Positions 13,601 through 28,600 of a stretch of DNA of 64,000 nt are shown here, piece after piece. Source of the stretch: Dromaius novaehollandiae (taxonomy: Eukaryota; Chordata; Aves; Casuariiformes; Dromaiidae). The first letter of the stretch is position 1, and each line of letters starts with the position of its first letter. The notes under the pieces are model-generated. The model was not told the DNA's origin. It saw nothing but the letters and a program-made list of their open reading frames with translations, and did no database searches. Location: NCBI RefSeq assembly GCF_036370855.1, contig NC_088117.1:3100001-3164000 (forward strand), read 5' to 3'. The translations under genes and the position numbers were made by a program.

Positions 13601-16600
13601 TCAGCAACCCAAATTGCTGACACTATGTATCATTAGAGAATGCCCAAGAGTTTGAGAAAAAGGGGTACAGCTGATACCTTCATTTTAGGGATGTGCAAAC
13701 CTGGAAGGGTTACACAGGCTTACATAACTGAGCTCTGGGTTCGAGTGGACCTGCTCTGCAACTCAGTCCAGGCTGTCTTCTCTGCATGATTTACTGAACT
13801 ACTTCTGCCAAACCATCGTTATCTTCTTACATGGAGTGATAGAACAGATTTTGCAAGCACTTTCTCGCTCTTCAGTTCTCCCCTTCTAGAGCTGCTTCTC
13901 CATCTCTTGCCTGACTCAGTCGCTCAACTGACAGCACAGCACATTAGCCAGTCCTGCTGCTTCTTAGCCTTCCCTTTGACCTGCCAGGAAGCATGGAACC
14001 AGCCTGGCAGAAAAAAAGTTTTCTGCAGGGCCAGTGAACTCAACTGCTCCATGGGAGGACCAACACCAGTGCCGGCACAGGGAGGAGACGATGCCTGGAG
14101 ACCTGCCTCTCTGGGGGGCTTTGAGCTGCTGAAGTAACTCTGCTTCTTGTGGAAAGCCCTCAACATCTCTAGGACATTACAGCTCTGCCAATGACCCACC
14201 ACTGAAGGAGACAGAGGGCTCCACCCTGGAGAGAGAGGGGCCCACCCCATGGCACACTCAACCCTTGGGCTTTCTGCTGAGGCTGACCACAATTGTGAGA
14301 GGCTGTTGAGGAGGGAAGTATGGGATTGTGAAGATGATAAATGAGTCCTAGGACTGATTATGATTTCATACAAACCGCTCAGTAACTGCTACATATCTAC
14401 TTGGGAAGTGGTTGATTTGCAGACCCAGGAAAGGAAGATTTCACATTTTGTTACTGATCCTTGATGACAATCAGTCAGACTGATTTATTTGGGCTATATA
14501 ATGCAGCTGGAATGCAAGGAAAAGGGCTGCAAGTTAACTGTTAAAAGCCACAACTACTCTCATGGTTATGAGACTCAGGAGACTGTAGGACTTCAGAGCT
14601 AGAGAGGTATGACTATTCGTATGAAGAATCAGCACGTGAGGAGGAAAAATCCCATTGAAACATGGACACAAGACACTTTGCAGTTGAGAACAAGCACATT
14701 TGCTGAGATTTAATTTTGGGGGTGGGGTATACTAGAGGTTAACATCTTATTCAGTATCATATAAAATATTAAAATAGTAAATGGATTTTCATAGACGGTC
14801 AAATATTCAACATGAGATCTAAACAAGCGCCAAAGTACTTTCATGAGAAATAATAACATGATTAGGTAGGCTAAGATAGAAAGAATTAGCTCATCTTTCA
14901 TGACAGAAGTTAGCTCTAACGCACTCAGAAAGGATTACTCCTACCAAAATTGCTCTCTGTGTGGTATTGTACAAGTGCCCGAATTTGTCATAAGGGAGAG
15001 AGCAAAATTCTTTTGAAACACCATATGAATACCCATAAGCAGGCATTTTAAATACAACAATAACATTTAAACATAATAATAGAATTATCTGACAATTTCT
15101 GATAGTGGTAATAACATTACCTATTTTTGCAAAACTTTATAAATTGCAAAGTCCCTGGAAGGAGTCTGAAAACAATTAAAAACAGTCCTATCAGACTTCT
15201 CAGTACACTACTATCTTCCTAAGCACTATCTGTATCTACCTGTAAAGTCTGAACAATGAACTTCAGTGAAAACTCGAATGATACTTAGAATTACTGGCCA
15301 CTGGTTTTAAACACACTGCAGTAGACTAAACATTTTAAACACACTGCAATGGACTAAACAAGAAAGGGAGGCAACAGGTAGGACTTCATATGAGCATCTT
15401 CCTATGTGCTGGCCTCTGCAGCAGAGGGGGAACCAGCGAAGAGATATTCCAGCAAATTCGGCCCATGCCAGCCGGGACTCTGTGCGTAGTGACCTGCTCT
15501 GCAGCATGGAACATCAGCCAAACTGTTGTCTTGTCTCTAGCTTCAGAGTTAATTTTAAGGCCAAACTGATGGCTCACTTTATTTTTTTGAAACTAGAAAG
15601 GCTAGAACGAAACAGTGAGACAAGGAGTTTGGTGGTACCAATCCAAAAGGAGCAGTTGGGGATCTCGGAGCAGCAGCAGGAATGAATGGAGCTGGTTCAC
15701 GCTGCACCATCAGTCTGCCACCCTTTTACCCAGCCTGGCTTACAGACTGTCCCACACAGATCACAAACCTACACGCAAGACGCTATTGGCTTCTGATCTT
15801 GGAACAAAACATCCCAAAGGCTCAGCAAAGCCACTTTATACTGCACAGTAAACAGCTATTTTTTCCAGGATGGTTCCAAGCCTCTCAACAGAGAGCAGCG
15901 TGGGATTTATTAGCTTGCTTGGCAAAGGCTTCCTGTGACAAAAGGTTACAAAGGTACAAACACTTTAGAAACACGGGGCAATGAATAAAAGCTGAAAGCG
16001 AGACAGAAATGGGCTTGTGCTTAACAGGATTGAGAGGCTGCCAAAATGCAAAGCGGTGTCTGCTCTGAAGGCCTGGCAATTTGTCACTAACCACTCATGC
16101 TCCAGCAGCTGGCTTGTTTCTAATTTAGTTGGCTGTCATAAAAGAAGCCAAGCTGGAAGTGAGAGTTCTGTCTTAACCAGCAGTCTGGAACCAGGGATTT
16201 TCACTTATACAGAAAAGTAAGTGCAGGTGGCAGACTTTGTAGCTCTAAGATTAGAAATAGTTAGCCTTTTGCAACTAAATTCCCTTACGACAAGCAAAAT
16301 TAGGCCATGAGGTCTCAAAATAAGGGTCAAACCAAAGTAGTGGTGGAGGGTCTGAGACCACTCTGCCTTCCCATCTTCTCGAATGAAAAGGATTCCCGAT
16401 ATGGAAATATTGTGGAACCATGAGGTAGGACGGGCAATCTCCCACAAAAAAGGGAAGAAGCCCTATCCTGAAAGCCAGGGTTCAACAGACATTGAAATGG
16501 ATCAGCAGGTAACAAGGCCATTTTTGTCTCAAGGCTTATAGACATGATACTAAATCTGATCTTTGATAAGAAGCAGTAGACAGAAATCAGACCTGTGAGC

Positions 16601-17637
16601 TAATATTGCAAGCTGCAAAAACCATACATGTGAAAGTTCTCATTTCGATATGTCAAGACTGTCATCAGGACCATTTTCTTTAGCCTGGAGAGAGAAGATA
16701 CGCACCCAGATAATGAGAACATGTGGAAACAAATGGCCTCTTGCTGCATAGTGACCCAGCTGTCCCCTCTCTAGAAAATATAATTACAGCTCTCTGTTGC
16801 AGCCATGTAGTTTGGTAAAAATATCAGGAGCAAAGGGTGTGCTGCTGTGACCGCAGCAAGCAAAAGCAACTGGGAAACCAAACTCAGCAACAAAACCTCT
16901 TTTGGTGCTATAAATGAATTTCTGCATGAAGAGCCAAAGCACATCTTGATTCTGCAATTTTAATAAAAAGCAAATGAAAGGAAATGACAGGTTCTCAAGC
17001 ACCTGAGGGGCACTTCCTACAAGCAACAGCAGCACCACTCTAGCCTGTGAAGAACCTGCCCTATGACCAGCACATCTCACCCAGCAGATCTACCTTCTTT
17101 CGTGTTCAGAACTGTACATAGAAACAAAAACAACTGCTGTTGCTTTTTTGCTTCCATTAGAACTGCAGAACCAACTCTTCTGTGTTAAAAAGGAGCAAGC
17201 ATTCATTCCTTCTGGCCAAAAGTGTTTTTCCATGTTCAGATCAGTGACAGCCAAAGTGGCTGCCAGCCCTAACAGCAATGACACTGGACAAGTCTCACCG
17301 TGAGCAGCATCGTGTCTCTGGAATTAGTTTTTAAATAAACAGAGCTGTACAAGGCAATAGAGCGACCTGCTTGTGTTACTGTCTCCACCGAGTTTTCAGA
17401 TCATAAACTAAGCATATGCAATACAGAACTAATTCTAGAACAGACAGATTAAGCTCTCTCTTTCCTGCCCCATAGGAGGTGGTGCCTAACAATGACAACT
17501 CCAGGAGATTCATCTGGCATCCAAGACTAGAGACTGAGAACAGCAAAGACCTTGGTATTGCTTACCAGGCACATTTGATACTCAAGGCACTTTTGAGCAT
17601 CATCACGGGGTTTCTTTTTACAGAAGAAAAGTGGCAT
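7631..17637 (-). pseudogene. LRSAM1: LRSAM1, eroded copy (E3 ligase with LRR and SAM domains)
   Basis: Seven exons match LRSAM1 (human about 720 aa: LRRs, coiled coil, SAM, RING; an E3 ligase for TSG101 and in xenophagy). In transcript order: 17566-17637 (start MPLFF, ending LEYQMCL before GTAAGC); 13384-13504 (LRR, ALNIS core); 11934 to about 12030 (DASSMTYP, ending RFLCE); 11095-11214 (PPSQYVLLVLE); 10177-10276 (AIQQMLAETYKNK); 8471-8553 (FQQILAWQQLDQSKAIS); 7631-7705 (KDLMHRRIRSQ). Each has plausible splice sites and none contains a stop. Against a working gene: exons for the first LRRs are not seen between 13505 and 17565; the roughly 150-residue coiled coil, several exons in human, is absent from the 818 bp between 10276 and 11095; and no SAM or RING exon was found downstream. 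Several human arginines are Cys, Trp or Gln here, as expected from CpG decay. A scrap at 10771-10805 may be a frame-broken exon. Orientation relative to RPL12 is head to head, as in human. A shortened working gene or an assembly gap is the alternative. Identity about 0.85; pseudogene status about 0.6. Confidence 0.68.
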
Positions 17638-20600
17638 CCTTAGTCTTTACTGTAGCTCCATCTCAATGGCACAAGCGATCACCATAAATCAGGCCAGAGT
17701 GCTCCTGAAGTATGTGTTCCCTGAGGAGCCTGGACTACAGAGCTGTGCTCTAATAAGTAAAAAAAGGAGAAAATCAGCATTTCGGCAATTGTCTTGGCTT
17801 AGGCCTTTCTTTGGCATGATCAAACCGGCAGACCCCAGCACACCTCCACAGTGGAAGTATTAAGGTAAGTAGCAAAAGCCTTGCTGTATTTCTGGGATGT
17901 GTAGAACGTCTTGGTCATCCCCGTGCACACTTAACACACCTGATTCATTTGCTTTCTAGACAGAAACAGAGTCGCACAGGAACACTTTCCCAATTTTAGT
18001 CATGTGGTAAGGTGAAGCGATTCTACTTAAATATCTAATAGCTTAAAATCAGATTTGTATCGGCTTAAAAAGCTAAATCAATTCCCAGTAGTTTAATAAC
18101 TGTCTGCGAAGCCAGAATTACCTAAATAATACATAAAAACTCTGACCACAAACCAGAGTTGATTGCCGCTGCCCTAGCCACATGCAGGGGTGAGCTACCT
18201 GCCATCCCTGGCACTTACGATCTTCACCCAGGCTGGATGTCTCCAGCCTCTAACCAAGCTCCTACTGCCCTTTAGATTCACGCACGTGATCAGGTTGCTA
18301 TACTCCATCCTGGGATTACAGGGCAGTCAGGTCTTCCCTGAAATGGTTGTTCTGGGTCACTATGGGATTGAGAGCTGGGAAATGTTTTTCTGTTAACTCA
18401 ACTGGACAGACTCCAGAGAAGCCAGCTGATTCACACGTAAAGGAAAGAGAAACTGAACCAGAGAGAGAAAAGAGTGGATTGCTGTGAAATGCCTTGTGAA
18501 ATCAGGACTGGAGGTGGGTGAATGGGCTACAGAAACCAGAGTCAGTTCTGGAAGAGGACTTTGAACCAGTAGGGGAGAAAGAGGGAGCGAGGCAGTGGAT
18601 ATAGGGGGAAAGGCAGAAAGCTGAGGCTGGCCAAGAAATGGGGAGACCAGCTGGTAATGAGATGGGAAGCAGTTGGGATGCTGGGAAAAAGGGACTGGGA
18701 CCCGCTAAGCAATAAGCTCAAGGAGGAAGTGGGGCTAGCCTAACACTGCATGAGAGATGTGGGCAAAAACCAGCAGCACGAACAAGTCAGGTTTGGGATT
18801 GCTGGTGAGTAAATAAGGGCCCACAAAGACACCTGATGCAGGTGTGACTGAATCTGGCTTGGCAGTAAGACTGCGGTAAGATAGAGAAGAGATGGGGAGG
18901 TATAAGAGCAGAACTGTGACAGTGTGCCCAAAAGGGAGACAGTTGAACTGGCTGGACAAGGAGCCTGCAGTACATGGGGAACCCAAGCAGCCGTGACCAG
19001 CACTGCACAGCAAAGAGGGTGGGCCCAGGCAGGGAACTACAGCTGCCAAAAGCCCAAATTGAGACGTATCACCAGGACTCTATGAAGTTTGCACTGGAAG
19101 TTTCATTTTGCAATGACTTTTATTAACATCATTTTACCATATAATTTTAAAAACAATACAAAAGACTCAATACTGTTCACTGGTAAATGGCACAGCTGTA
19201 TAATGCAGTTAACTTACTGCTCAGCTAAGCTCCTGTGTGGTTGTCAACCATCCAAAAAAGAATGGTTTTTTTTTTTTTTTTGCCAGTTCAGTGTTAAGCA
19301 TCTACAAATAGGTCTCAAACTATGGTGACAACCATGTAGCCACCAGGTAACAGCTATTCCTTGCACACAGAGATCCATGCCAAAAAATAAACAGGGCTTT
19401 CTGTAGATAAATCCCTACTGTAAAAGTGAGATATAACTTTTGTGTAAATGTCTCCAAGCAACTAACTTTCATTTCACTCCAAACAGGAGGAGGCAAAGAT
19501 CTCCCCTGTTTCACTGCTCTGCTACCATATGTGATACACTGCAACCACTCCACTGGAACAAGCTAAGAAACGCAGCAGGAGGGGGCTAGAAACAAATTCA
19601 TTCTGCATGTTAGCATCAAGTTCTAACAGTTTCATGATTCTTTCCCAGCCATCCCACTTTTCTGTCTTTTTAATAAGTTCAGGCTACTAAAATTCCCAAA
19701 TGCTCACTGTGGCCCACAGAGCTCTAACAGAGTCTGCTCACCATGAAGAGTCAGCAGGCTCATCAGTCAAGGGCAAGCCAGGAGAGCAAAAGCAAGAATA
19801 GGATAAGAATAAGAATTCAGAAAATTAAGCAAGAAGGGAAGTTCACTGTCAGGATTTGGAGTTAAGAAATCCAGGAACGCAGTCAAGAGCCATAAGCAAG
19901 GGTCAAACATCAGAGACAGAAGAAATCAACTTAAGGACAAGAAACCGGAAGGACAACAAGGGCATTTGGAGCAAGCTAGCGAAAACTTTGTTGAACATGC
20001 TGAACTCTTTGTGGAGGATTTATGTACCACCCTCTTATCCTTTCTTACTTTTCTCTGCTCTAGCTGGGTGCCTTTTGTTAGTCATGTGGAGAGTGGAAAA
20101 TCATCATTTAATTTTCACCCAAGAAAATGCACAAAGATATGAAGGTTGAAGGACCCACAGTAAGGCCTACAGAAAAGTCTCAGCACAACTAGGCAGGAAC
20201 TGGCTCACACTGCAACTACTTGTGACGTTCTGCAGCAGATGAACAGGGAAAGAGCTGCACCAGGGGTCAGAAGATAAAGGGGCAGAGACTTGTTGAATCA
20301 ACTGAACAGCTTTAAATGTTAAAACCTACTTTACTGAGAAGACATGTCAAATCTGCAGAGAAGCTGTGCTCTCTGAAGAACATTGGCTTTTTAGGCTCTG
20401 CAGTCTATCATCAAAAATGAGAATAAGGCTCATCAGCCAACAGAGGGAAGGGCCTCTGGGACATACATGTATGTGTCACCACATTTTATATGCAGTAATT
20501 TTTATGTTAGCTATCTAAAGCACCATCTGTAAATGCCTGGGACAGCATCGACTCTGCAGTAAATGAGTGTTCATGAATTGTAAATACTGTGTCGCTAAGG

Positions 20601-21100
20601 ATGCCAGCATCCCCAAGACCCAAACCAAGCCCCAATTTTTAAAACGCTCTGGACATTACAAATATGACATGACACTGTAACACACAAGATGAGGGCCTGA
20701 AAAGAAGATTTTACTTCCACTGGGAAAATATGCTCGCTGCAGCAGTGAGCCAGTGTCTGGGCTCTGACAGTCAGGAAGGACAGAGCTGTTACCAAATGTC
20801 TCCTAGGCAGCAGCTCTTGCTCAGAGGAAGCTCATCAAGCGATGGTAGTCCCAGCGGTGGCAGCAATCCCTGTAGCCCAACATGCAGCGCAAAAATAACC
20901 AAGGACATGGAAGGCAAACTAGTTTTGTAACTCTTCTGGGGCACATTTGGTCTTTATGCTTGTGAGCTGTCACAACACTGACAAGGATGTTGTACCGCCT
21001 CCCTATACTCCGGAGGCTCTGCCTCTGGCAAGGCCCTCCCCCGGCAGCTCCCGAGTCAAATCTGATCTTTTTTTCATGAGTTCAAGATAAAAGTTCTTTC
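17638..21100. other. Upstream region of LRSAM1, no recognised coding exon
   Basis: This probably includes 5' untranslated exons and the first intron of the minus-strand LRSAM1 unit, if it is still transcribed. It holds a purine-rich low-complexity stretch at about 18450-19030 and a T run at about 19265-19281. I recognise no protein-coding exon or RNA gene. Confidence 0.35.
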
Positions 21101-21127
21101 TCTGCCTCTCAGTTCTTTCCTTTATTT

Positions 21128-21373
21128 TCACTGTTCTCTTTTTCTTCTCTTAGGAATTCCCTCCAGTGTCCCCCTTCCAGTTTTCCCAAAGCTTCCAAAT
21201 GTCCTCCCAGTACTTTCTTGGTCCTCCTCTTTATTATCAGACAAAATTGGGCTGTTCTGTGCTTGAAGGCCTGAGCGCTGCCAGCACCGGCCCTGAAAGA
21301 TGAGAAATGCAGCAACAGTGAGCAACAACAGCTTCTTTCTCCTAACAAACACACCCGCAGCTTCAGGCACCAT
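21128..21373 (-). CDS. Possible small type II membrane protein opposite RPL12
   Basis: An 81-codon frame starting with ATGG (G at -3). The product has a short N-terminus, then RRKK, then a hydrophobic stretch at about residues 15-27 (LLLLTVAAFLIFQ), then a polar tail rich in charged residues that ends PKRRKREQ. The layout resembles a signal anchor with a basic flank on the cytosolic side. It lies on the minus strand about 0.6 kb from the RPL12 start, where the first exon of a transcript divergent from RPL12 (the LRSAM1 unit) would sit. I do not recognise it. A CATCTTTCAG acceptor-like site falls inside the frame, so it may instead be an untranslated exon boundary. Confidence 0.25.
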   Translation of the reverse strand: MVPEAAGVFVRRKKLLLLTVAAFLIFQGRCWQRSGLQAQNSPILSDNKEEDQESTGRTFGSFGKTGRGTLEGIPKRRKREQ

Positions 21374-21599
21374 CTCCTCCCGAAGTCCCGATTTCGCTCC
21401 TGGATGCAATAAACCCCCTCCCCTCGGAGCAAAACTCTCCCGCAGCGGATCGGTTCCGCTGCCGTTCAGCAGCCGAGGAGCCCGCAGCCCCCTCAGCAGA
21501 AGCCCCCCTGCCTCTGTGAGGCCCGGCCGCGCCAGGCCCTGCGTCTCCCCAGAGGAGAAGGAGACCCGCGACGGACAGACCCCGCTGGCCGCCGCCATG

Positions 21600-21964
21600 C
21601 TGCGGCGCTTCCCAGCCCGCCCCGGCGCGAGGGTCACGTGACTCCCCCCCCCCCCAGCCACCGAGAGCAACGAGAGCAGGCCAGAGCGCCTCACGCCCCA
21701 AAACCATAGAATCGCGTCCGGCGCCTCACAGCGCTCGTGCGCTCCCAGGCGGCGAGGTCGCCCCTCCGCGCGGCGACCGGCCCCAGCCGCCTTGCCCACA
21801 CCCGACATGGCGCCGGAGGCGTGACCCTCGCGCCGTCGCCTCGCGAGATCTCGGCCGCTATATCCGCCGCCCGCGGGCCGCCTGCTGTCTCTCCGCCATC
21901 TGCTTCCGCGTCGTGGGGCCGCTGTCGCCCGCATCCGCCGCCATCCGCGCCCGGCGCCGCCGCC
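21600..21964. promoter_or_regulatory. CpG-rich divergent promoter of RPL12 and the LRSAM1 side
   Basis: Very CpG-rich DNA immediately before the RPL12 ATG. It contains CTCGCGAGATC at about 21839-21849, close to the TCTCGCGAGA element found in TATA-less housekeeping promoters, a YY1-like CGACATGGCG at about 21803, and pyrimidine runs (ctgctgtctctccgcc) suited to a 5'TOP start of a ribosomal protein mRNA. The start sites themselves cannot be fixed from sequence alone. Confidence 0.6.
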
Positions 21965-24763
<2,799 letters not shown>

Positions 24764-24828
24764 GACTGCAGAAAAGAAGTTGCCATATGGAGGTTCACTA
24801 ACGTTTTTTTGTAACAGCTTAAATACTG

Positions 24829-24834
24829 AATAAA
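24829..24834 (+). terminator. Poly(A) signal AATAAA of RPL12
   Basis: A canonical hexamer about 65 bases after the stop codon gives the short 3' untranslated region expected for a ribosomal protein mRNA. Confidence 0.85.
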
Positions 24835-25601
24835 ACACCTAGCTGTGAATAAAGTGACTGGCTTAATTTGTCCTTGTCTGATGCTGCATGAACAGTGGGC
24901 TCTGACTGGGGTTCCTCTGCCCTATGCAAGCTCTCCTAAGGTGACAGGAGTTCTTAAACTGAAAGCTAAAAGCTGCATGTATTTCCCGCTTGCTAATTTG
25001 CTGCCTGGAGATCATTTCCTTGCGGCAACACTGGACTTAGAAGTGTTGCAGGCATCAGAAGCAGAGATGCCTCTAGCCAGGACTCTCATGTGTACTGTAG
25101 GGAGCAAACATCATTAACTCGTCCTCTGTAAGTCTTCTGTAAGCTCTGTTCTTGCCAGTGCCAAATGTACAGCTCTGACAGCAGCAAGAATTAGCTTTGC
25201 GTTAGGGTAAGAGCTGTGCTGACAGGTGCATCTTCCACTGACGGCCAGGACACAGAAATTCACACTGTTTCTGTCTCCCAGCTGCTGACAAGTGATGTTA
25301 CTGAGGCTTGAAAATAACTATGCAGGCTATCTGCCTCCATAACCCTGTTAGAATAGCAGTATGTGTTTGTGGGATGAAATGGCTTTGACTAGTACCTGTT
25401 TTAAAATCTTAGGTGTGGCTGAGTGCCCAGGCCTGTCATCCTCACGTGTGTAACTGTTCAGCCAGCATTCCCAGGGACTTCAAGAACTAGGACAGAATAG
25501 CTTTATGAATCTAACAGTATGTAGTTTGGCCTTAGGAACCTCTGGCTTAGACGGCATTCTGTTTTCTTTTTTTGTGTTGTAGAACAGATCTGATTCTTTG
25601 T
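24835..25601. other. Convergent intergenic gap between RPL12 and the PG-repeat gene
   Basis: This stretch holds the cleavage region of RPL12 on one strand and the 3' untranslated region of the minus-strand gene on the other. I see no coding exon or repeat in it. Confidence 0.5.
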
Positions 25602-28600
25602 TCAGTTCTTTTTCCTGCTGCTAAGCCGAGATTTTGGGTTTTCCTCTGGTGACCAGGATGGGTACCCACAATGTTGACTTTGAGCTGTGTTTGTCTTTTG
25701 TGCTTTCTTTGCCGCTGAAGTAGAGCGAGTCCCTCGATTAGGGGTGAAATCCTGTCGTCTGACCAGTCTCAAAGTTGCCAAGGGGCTGGTTTCATGTCTC
25801 TTGGGTCTCTGGATTTCTTCAATGTTGATGCTGGCAGAGCTGGGTAAGAAAGCTATATAGCTGTTCTCTGCATCATATCTTCCACGTCCTGGGATATCCT
25901 CTGAAAGAAAATGCAATATAAGTGTCTCTGTATGGGTAGGAGGGGAGGTTATGTAAATCCAGCACCAGTCTTTATCTAGAAGCAGATAATGCAACTTGTG
26001 TAGTGTTGTATGCCCAGATCCCAAAACCTGGCTGAGCCACAGAACTTGGGTTCAGCAGTGAATTTTTTGGCTGCTGCTGCTAACTGACTGCACTGGACAG
26101 GAGTGTCAGCTTGTACTTAACCTGCTGCCTTAACCTGCTGGTTGCAGTAGGTAAAAGGAATTTGGTGTCAGGCTAACAGCATCTTCCTGAAGGAAGGGCA
26201 GCTTGTTACCCTGAGGCTATCGAACCTCTTGGCAAGAGCTGTCCTGCCCCCTTGCAGTATGGATCTTTTTGTGTAAGTGCAGATACTGAAAAGCATGGTA
26301 AGAATAAACGAAGGTTTAGCCTTGCTTATTCAAAATCAGGGTGACTGATTGATGAAACTCCTGTTTAAAGAAAGGGACCTGCAAACACCATCCACTGTCT
26401 ACAGCAATCTGATCCAAATGACCTCATCCAATTAAGTGTTAGGATCCTCTTCTAAGCTCAGCTGCTACATACTTAACCAACTTTTCTCTTTCTGGAGAGG
26501 TTCCTGTGTGTTTCAGGCCTGATACTGGGAAATCTTAGCACTTCAGAGACTATTGGATACTTAGTTCCCAAACCTGAAAACTGTCTACCTGCTACAATGA
26601 TACTGATGGATGATGTGGGTGGCACCTGAGTTCTCCAAAGACACTGGGGAAACCTTATTCTGTTTCCAGCAAAAGCTGGATTTTTCCCCCCCTTCTTGGG
26701 GCAGGACAGTGCAATGGAAGAGGCTGTGGAAAACTCCATTAGAAGTGAAATTATCCTGGTATTAAGAATGCTTGACTCTGAGGTGTTGCTAAAAGGCCTG
26801 TTACAAAGATACGATTGCCGTCTACTTCAGCACTAACAGAGCTTCCCAGGGAGGGCACTAGTTGGGAATGTTAATGTAGACATGTTTTCCAAGGGAAAGT
26901 GGAATCAAGTTCTTCCTGAGATGCTGAGCTATATTAGCTTTGGTACTTGGAAAAATGTTCTGCAAGGTATGTTTTCCTCCTCTACAAAGCAGTGACAGAA
27001 GTTGATCAGCTTTTTTTCCTGCCACCGCTTCTTCACTGTTGCAAATAACTGAAAGTTGTTCTTTTTAGGCAGTATTTACAGCCTTAGAGTAAAACTTCCC
27101 AGCTGGAGCTCTACCATAGGGCATCCTGTTTACTTAAGTGGTGTGCACTGCATTAATGGTGGTGTGGTGGGGTTCTGCTGCTGTTTCTTGGAGTGCGTAG
27201 GAATGAGTGTGGTACAGGAACTAGCAGGGATGCTAGAACTCATTGAAAGGGGTCTCGATTATTTACCTGGGTCTGACTGTCTCGGAGTGCCTTGCAGGAA
27301 AAAGCCAATGTAGCAGGAGGGTGAAGCTGGCTGTGCTTGGGAAGGGGCTGCAGTTGCGTCATACGAGCCAGGTGCTGAATGACCTGGAGCTCCTGTGAAA
27401 TGAAAGAGGAAAAATCTCAAGCCAATCCCAGCACAAGTCAAACTGGAGGTGGTGTGCAACAGCAGCTGGGTTAGGCTTCTGGGAAGTTACTCTGCTGCAC
27501 GTGCTGACCACTGTTTAGTAATGTTTATTTCTAAAATACATGGAAGTAACATGTTACTCCTCAGTGTACAAACCACTCTGCAATTCTTAATCAGTTGCAG
27601 TTGAAGGCTACTTAGATGTGGAGTAATTGTGAGTCAATTTGAGGAAAACTTTGTTTGCTCTAGTTTAAGCCAGAGGTGTAGATCTGCTGGCTTGGGCTGA
27701 GTCTTCAGTGTTGCCTCTCTTGGCACACAGCAGAGTCATGCCCTAGGAATGTATCTTGTACTGCTTGTGAAGCATGAAATGCATGTTATGTTAGCAGTGG
27801 GATCTTTAGAAATCACCTGTGTCTGCATATAATTCAACAGCAAATAAAGTGCTGCTTCGGCAAGATTGCAGGTTCATGTCTGTTCTGCTTCTGTGTTAAA
27901 ATGGCTTGCAGCAAAGCAGGTTAAACCTCACAACGGTGGACCAAGGGGAAGAAGCATCCTAGTCTGTCCTTGCAAAATTCAGAATGCCAGGTCAGCCTAA
28001 AGGCCAGCCAAAAGAAACTGCTAATCATGCCTGTCTTCCAGCATGGTTCTGGTGTCTCATCTGAGGTGTTTAATACAGCAACAGTTCTGAAATTTCACAT
28101 TTTGCTCATGGACAGAAGAGAAATGCACAGAGTAAGGGAGTTGCCAGGATCTTTGGAGAAAGGCTGAGCTGGCAGTTCAGAAGAGAACAAGTGGTTGCTG
28201 GAGGGAGGACAGGTGCATGGAGGAATTTGGGCTGACTGGTGCACTCACGTTTTCTGAGGCGATTCAGTTTTGTCCTGTCTTCCCTGACGAAACTCGAGTG
28301 TGCTGCGGGGGTCACTCGGGTGCCCCAAAGGTTGAGGTCTGGCTGTAGTGAAATAGGGAAGGAATTTTTTTACTGAAAGTTTTGTTTTTATCAAAGTGAA
28401 CAACCATGGCAGGCATTTTTATATGGCACATCCCAGGCCATGACTAGTGGGGAAAAGTTTTCATCCTCTGTTACTGTGGAGAGAGGAGCTTGAACCTCCC
28501 TCCCCACTCCTAAGGCAAGAAAGACCAAGGCTGGACCCAGATGTGCCCTAGAAACCACAGTGCAGAGCAGCTCCCTGCAGAACCCACAAGATTTTGCCCA

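Noticed and set aside
18450-19030. Purine-rich stretch considered as a transposon
   Set aside because: No terminal repeats, transposase or reverse-transcriptase motif; it reads as low-complexity AG-rich DNA.
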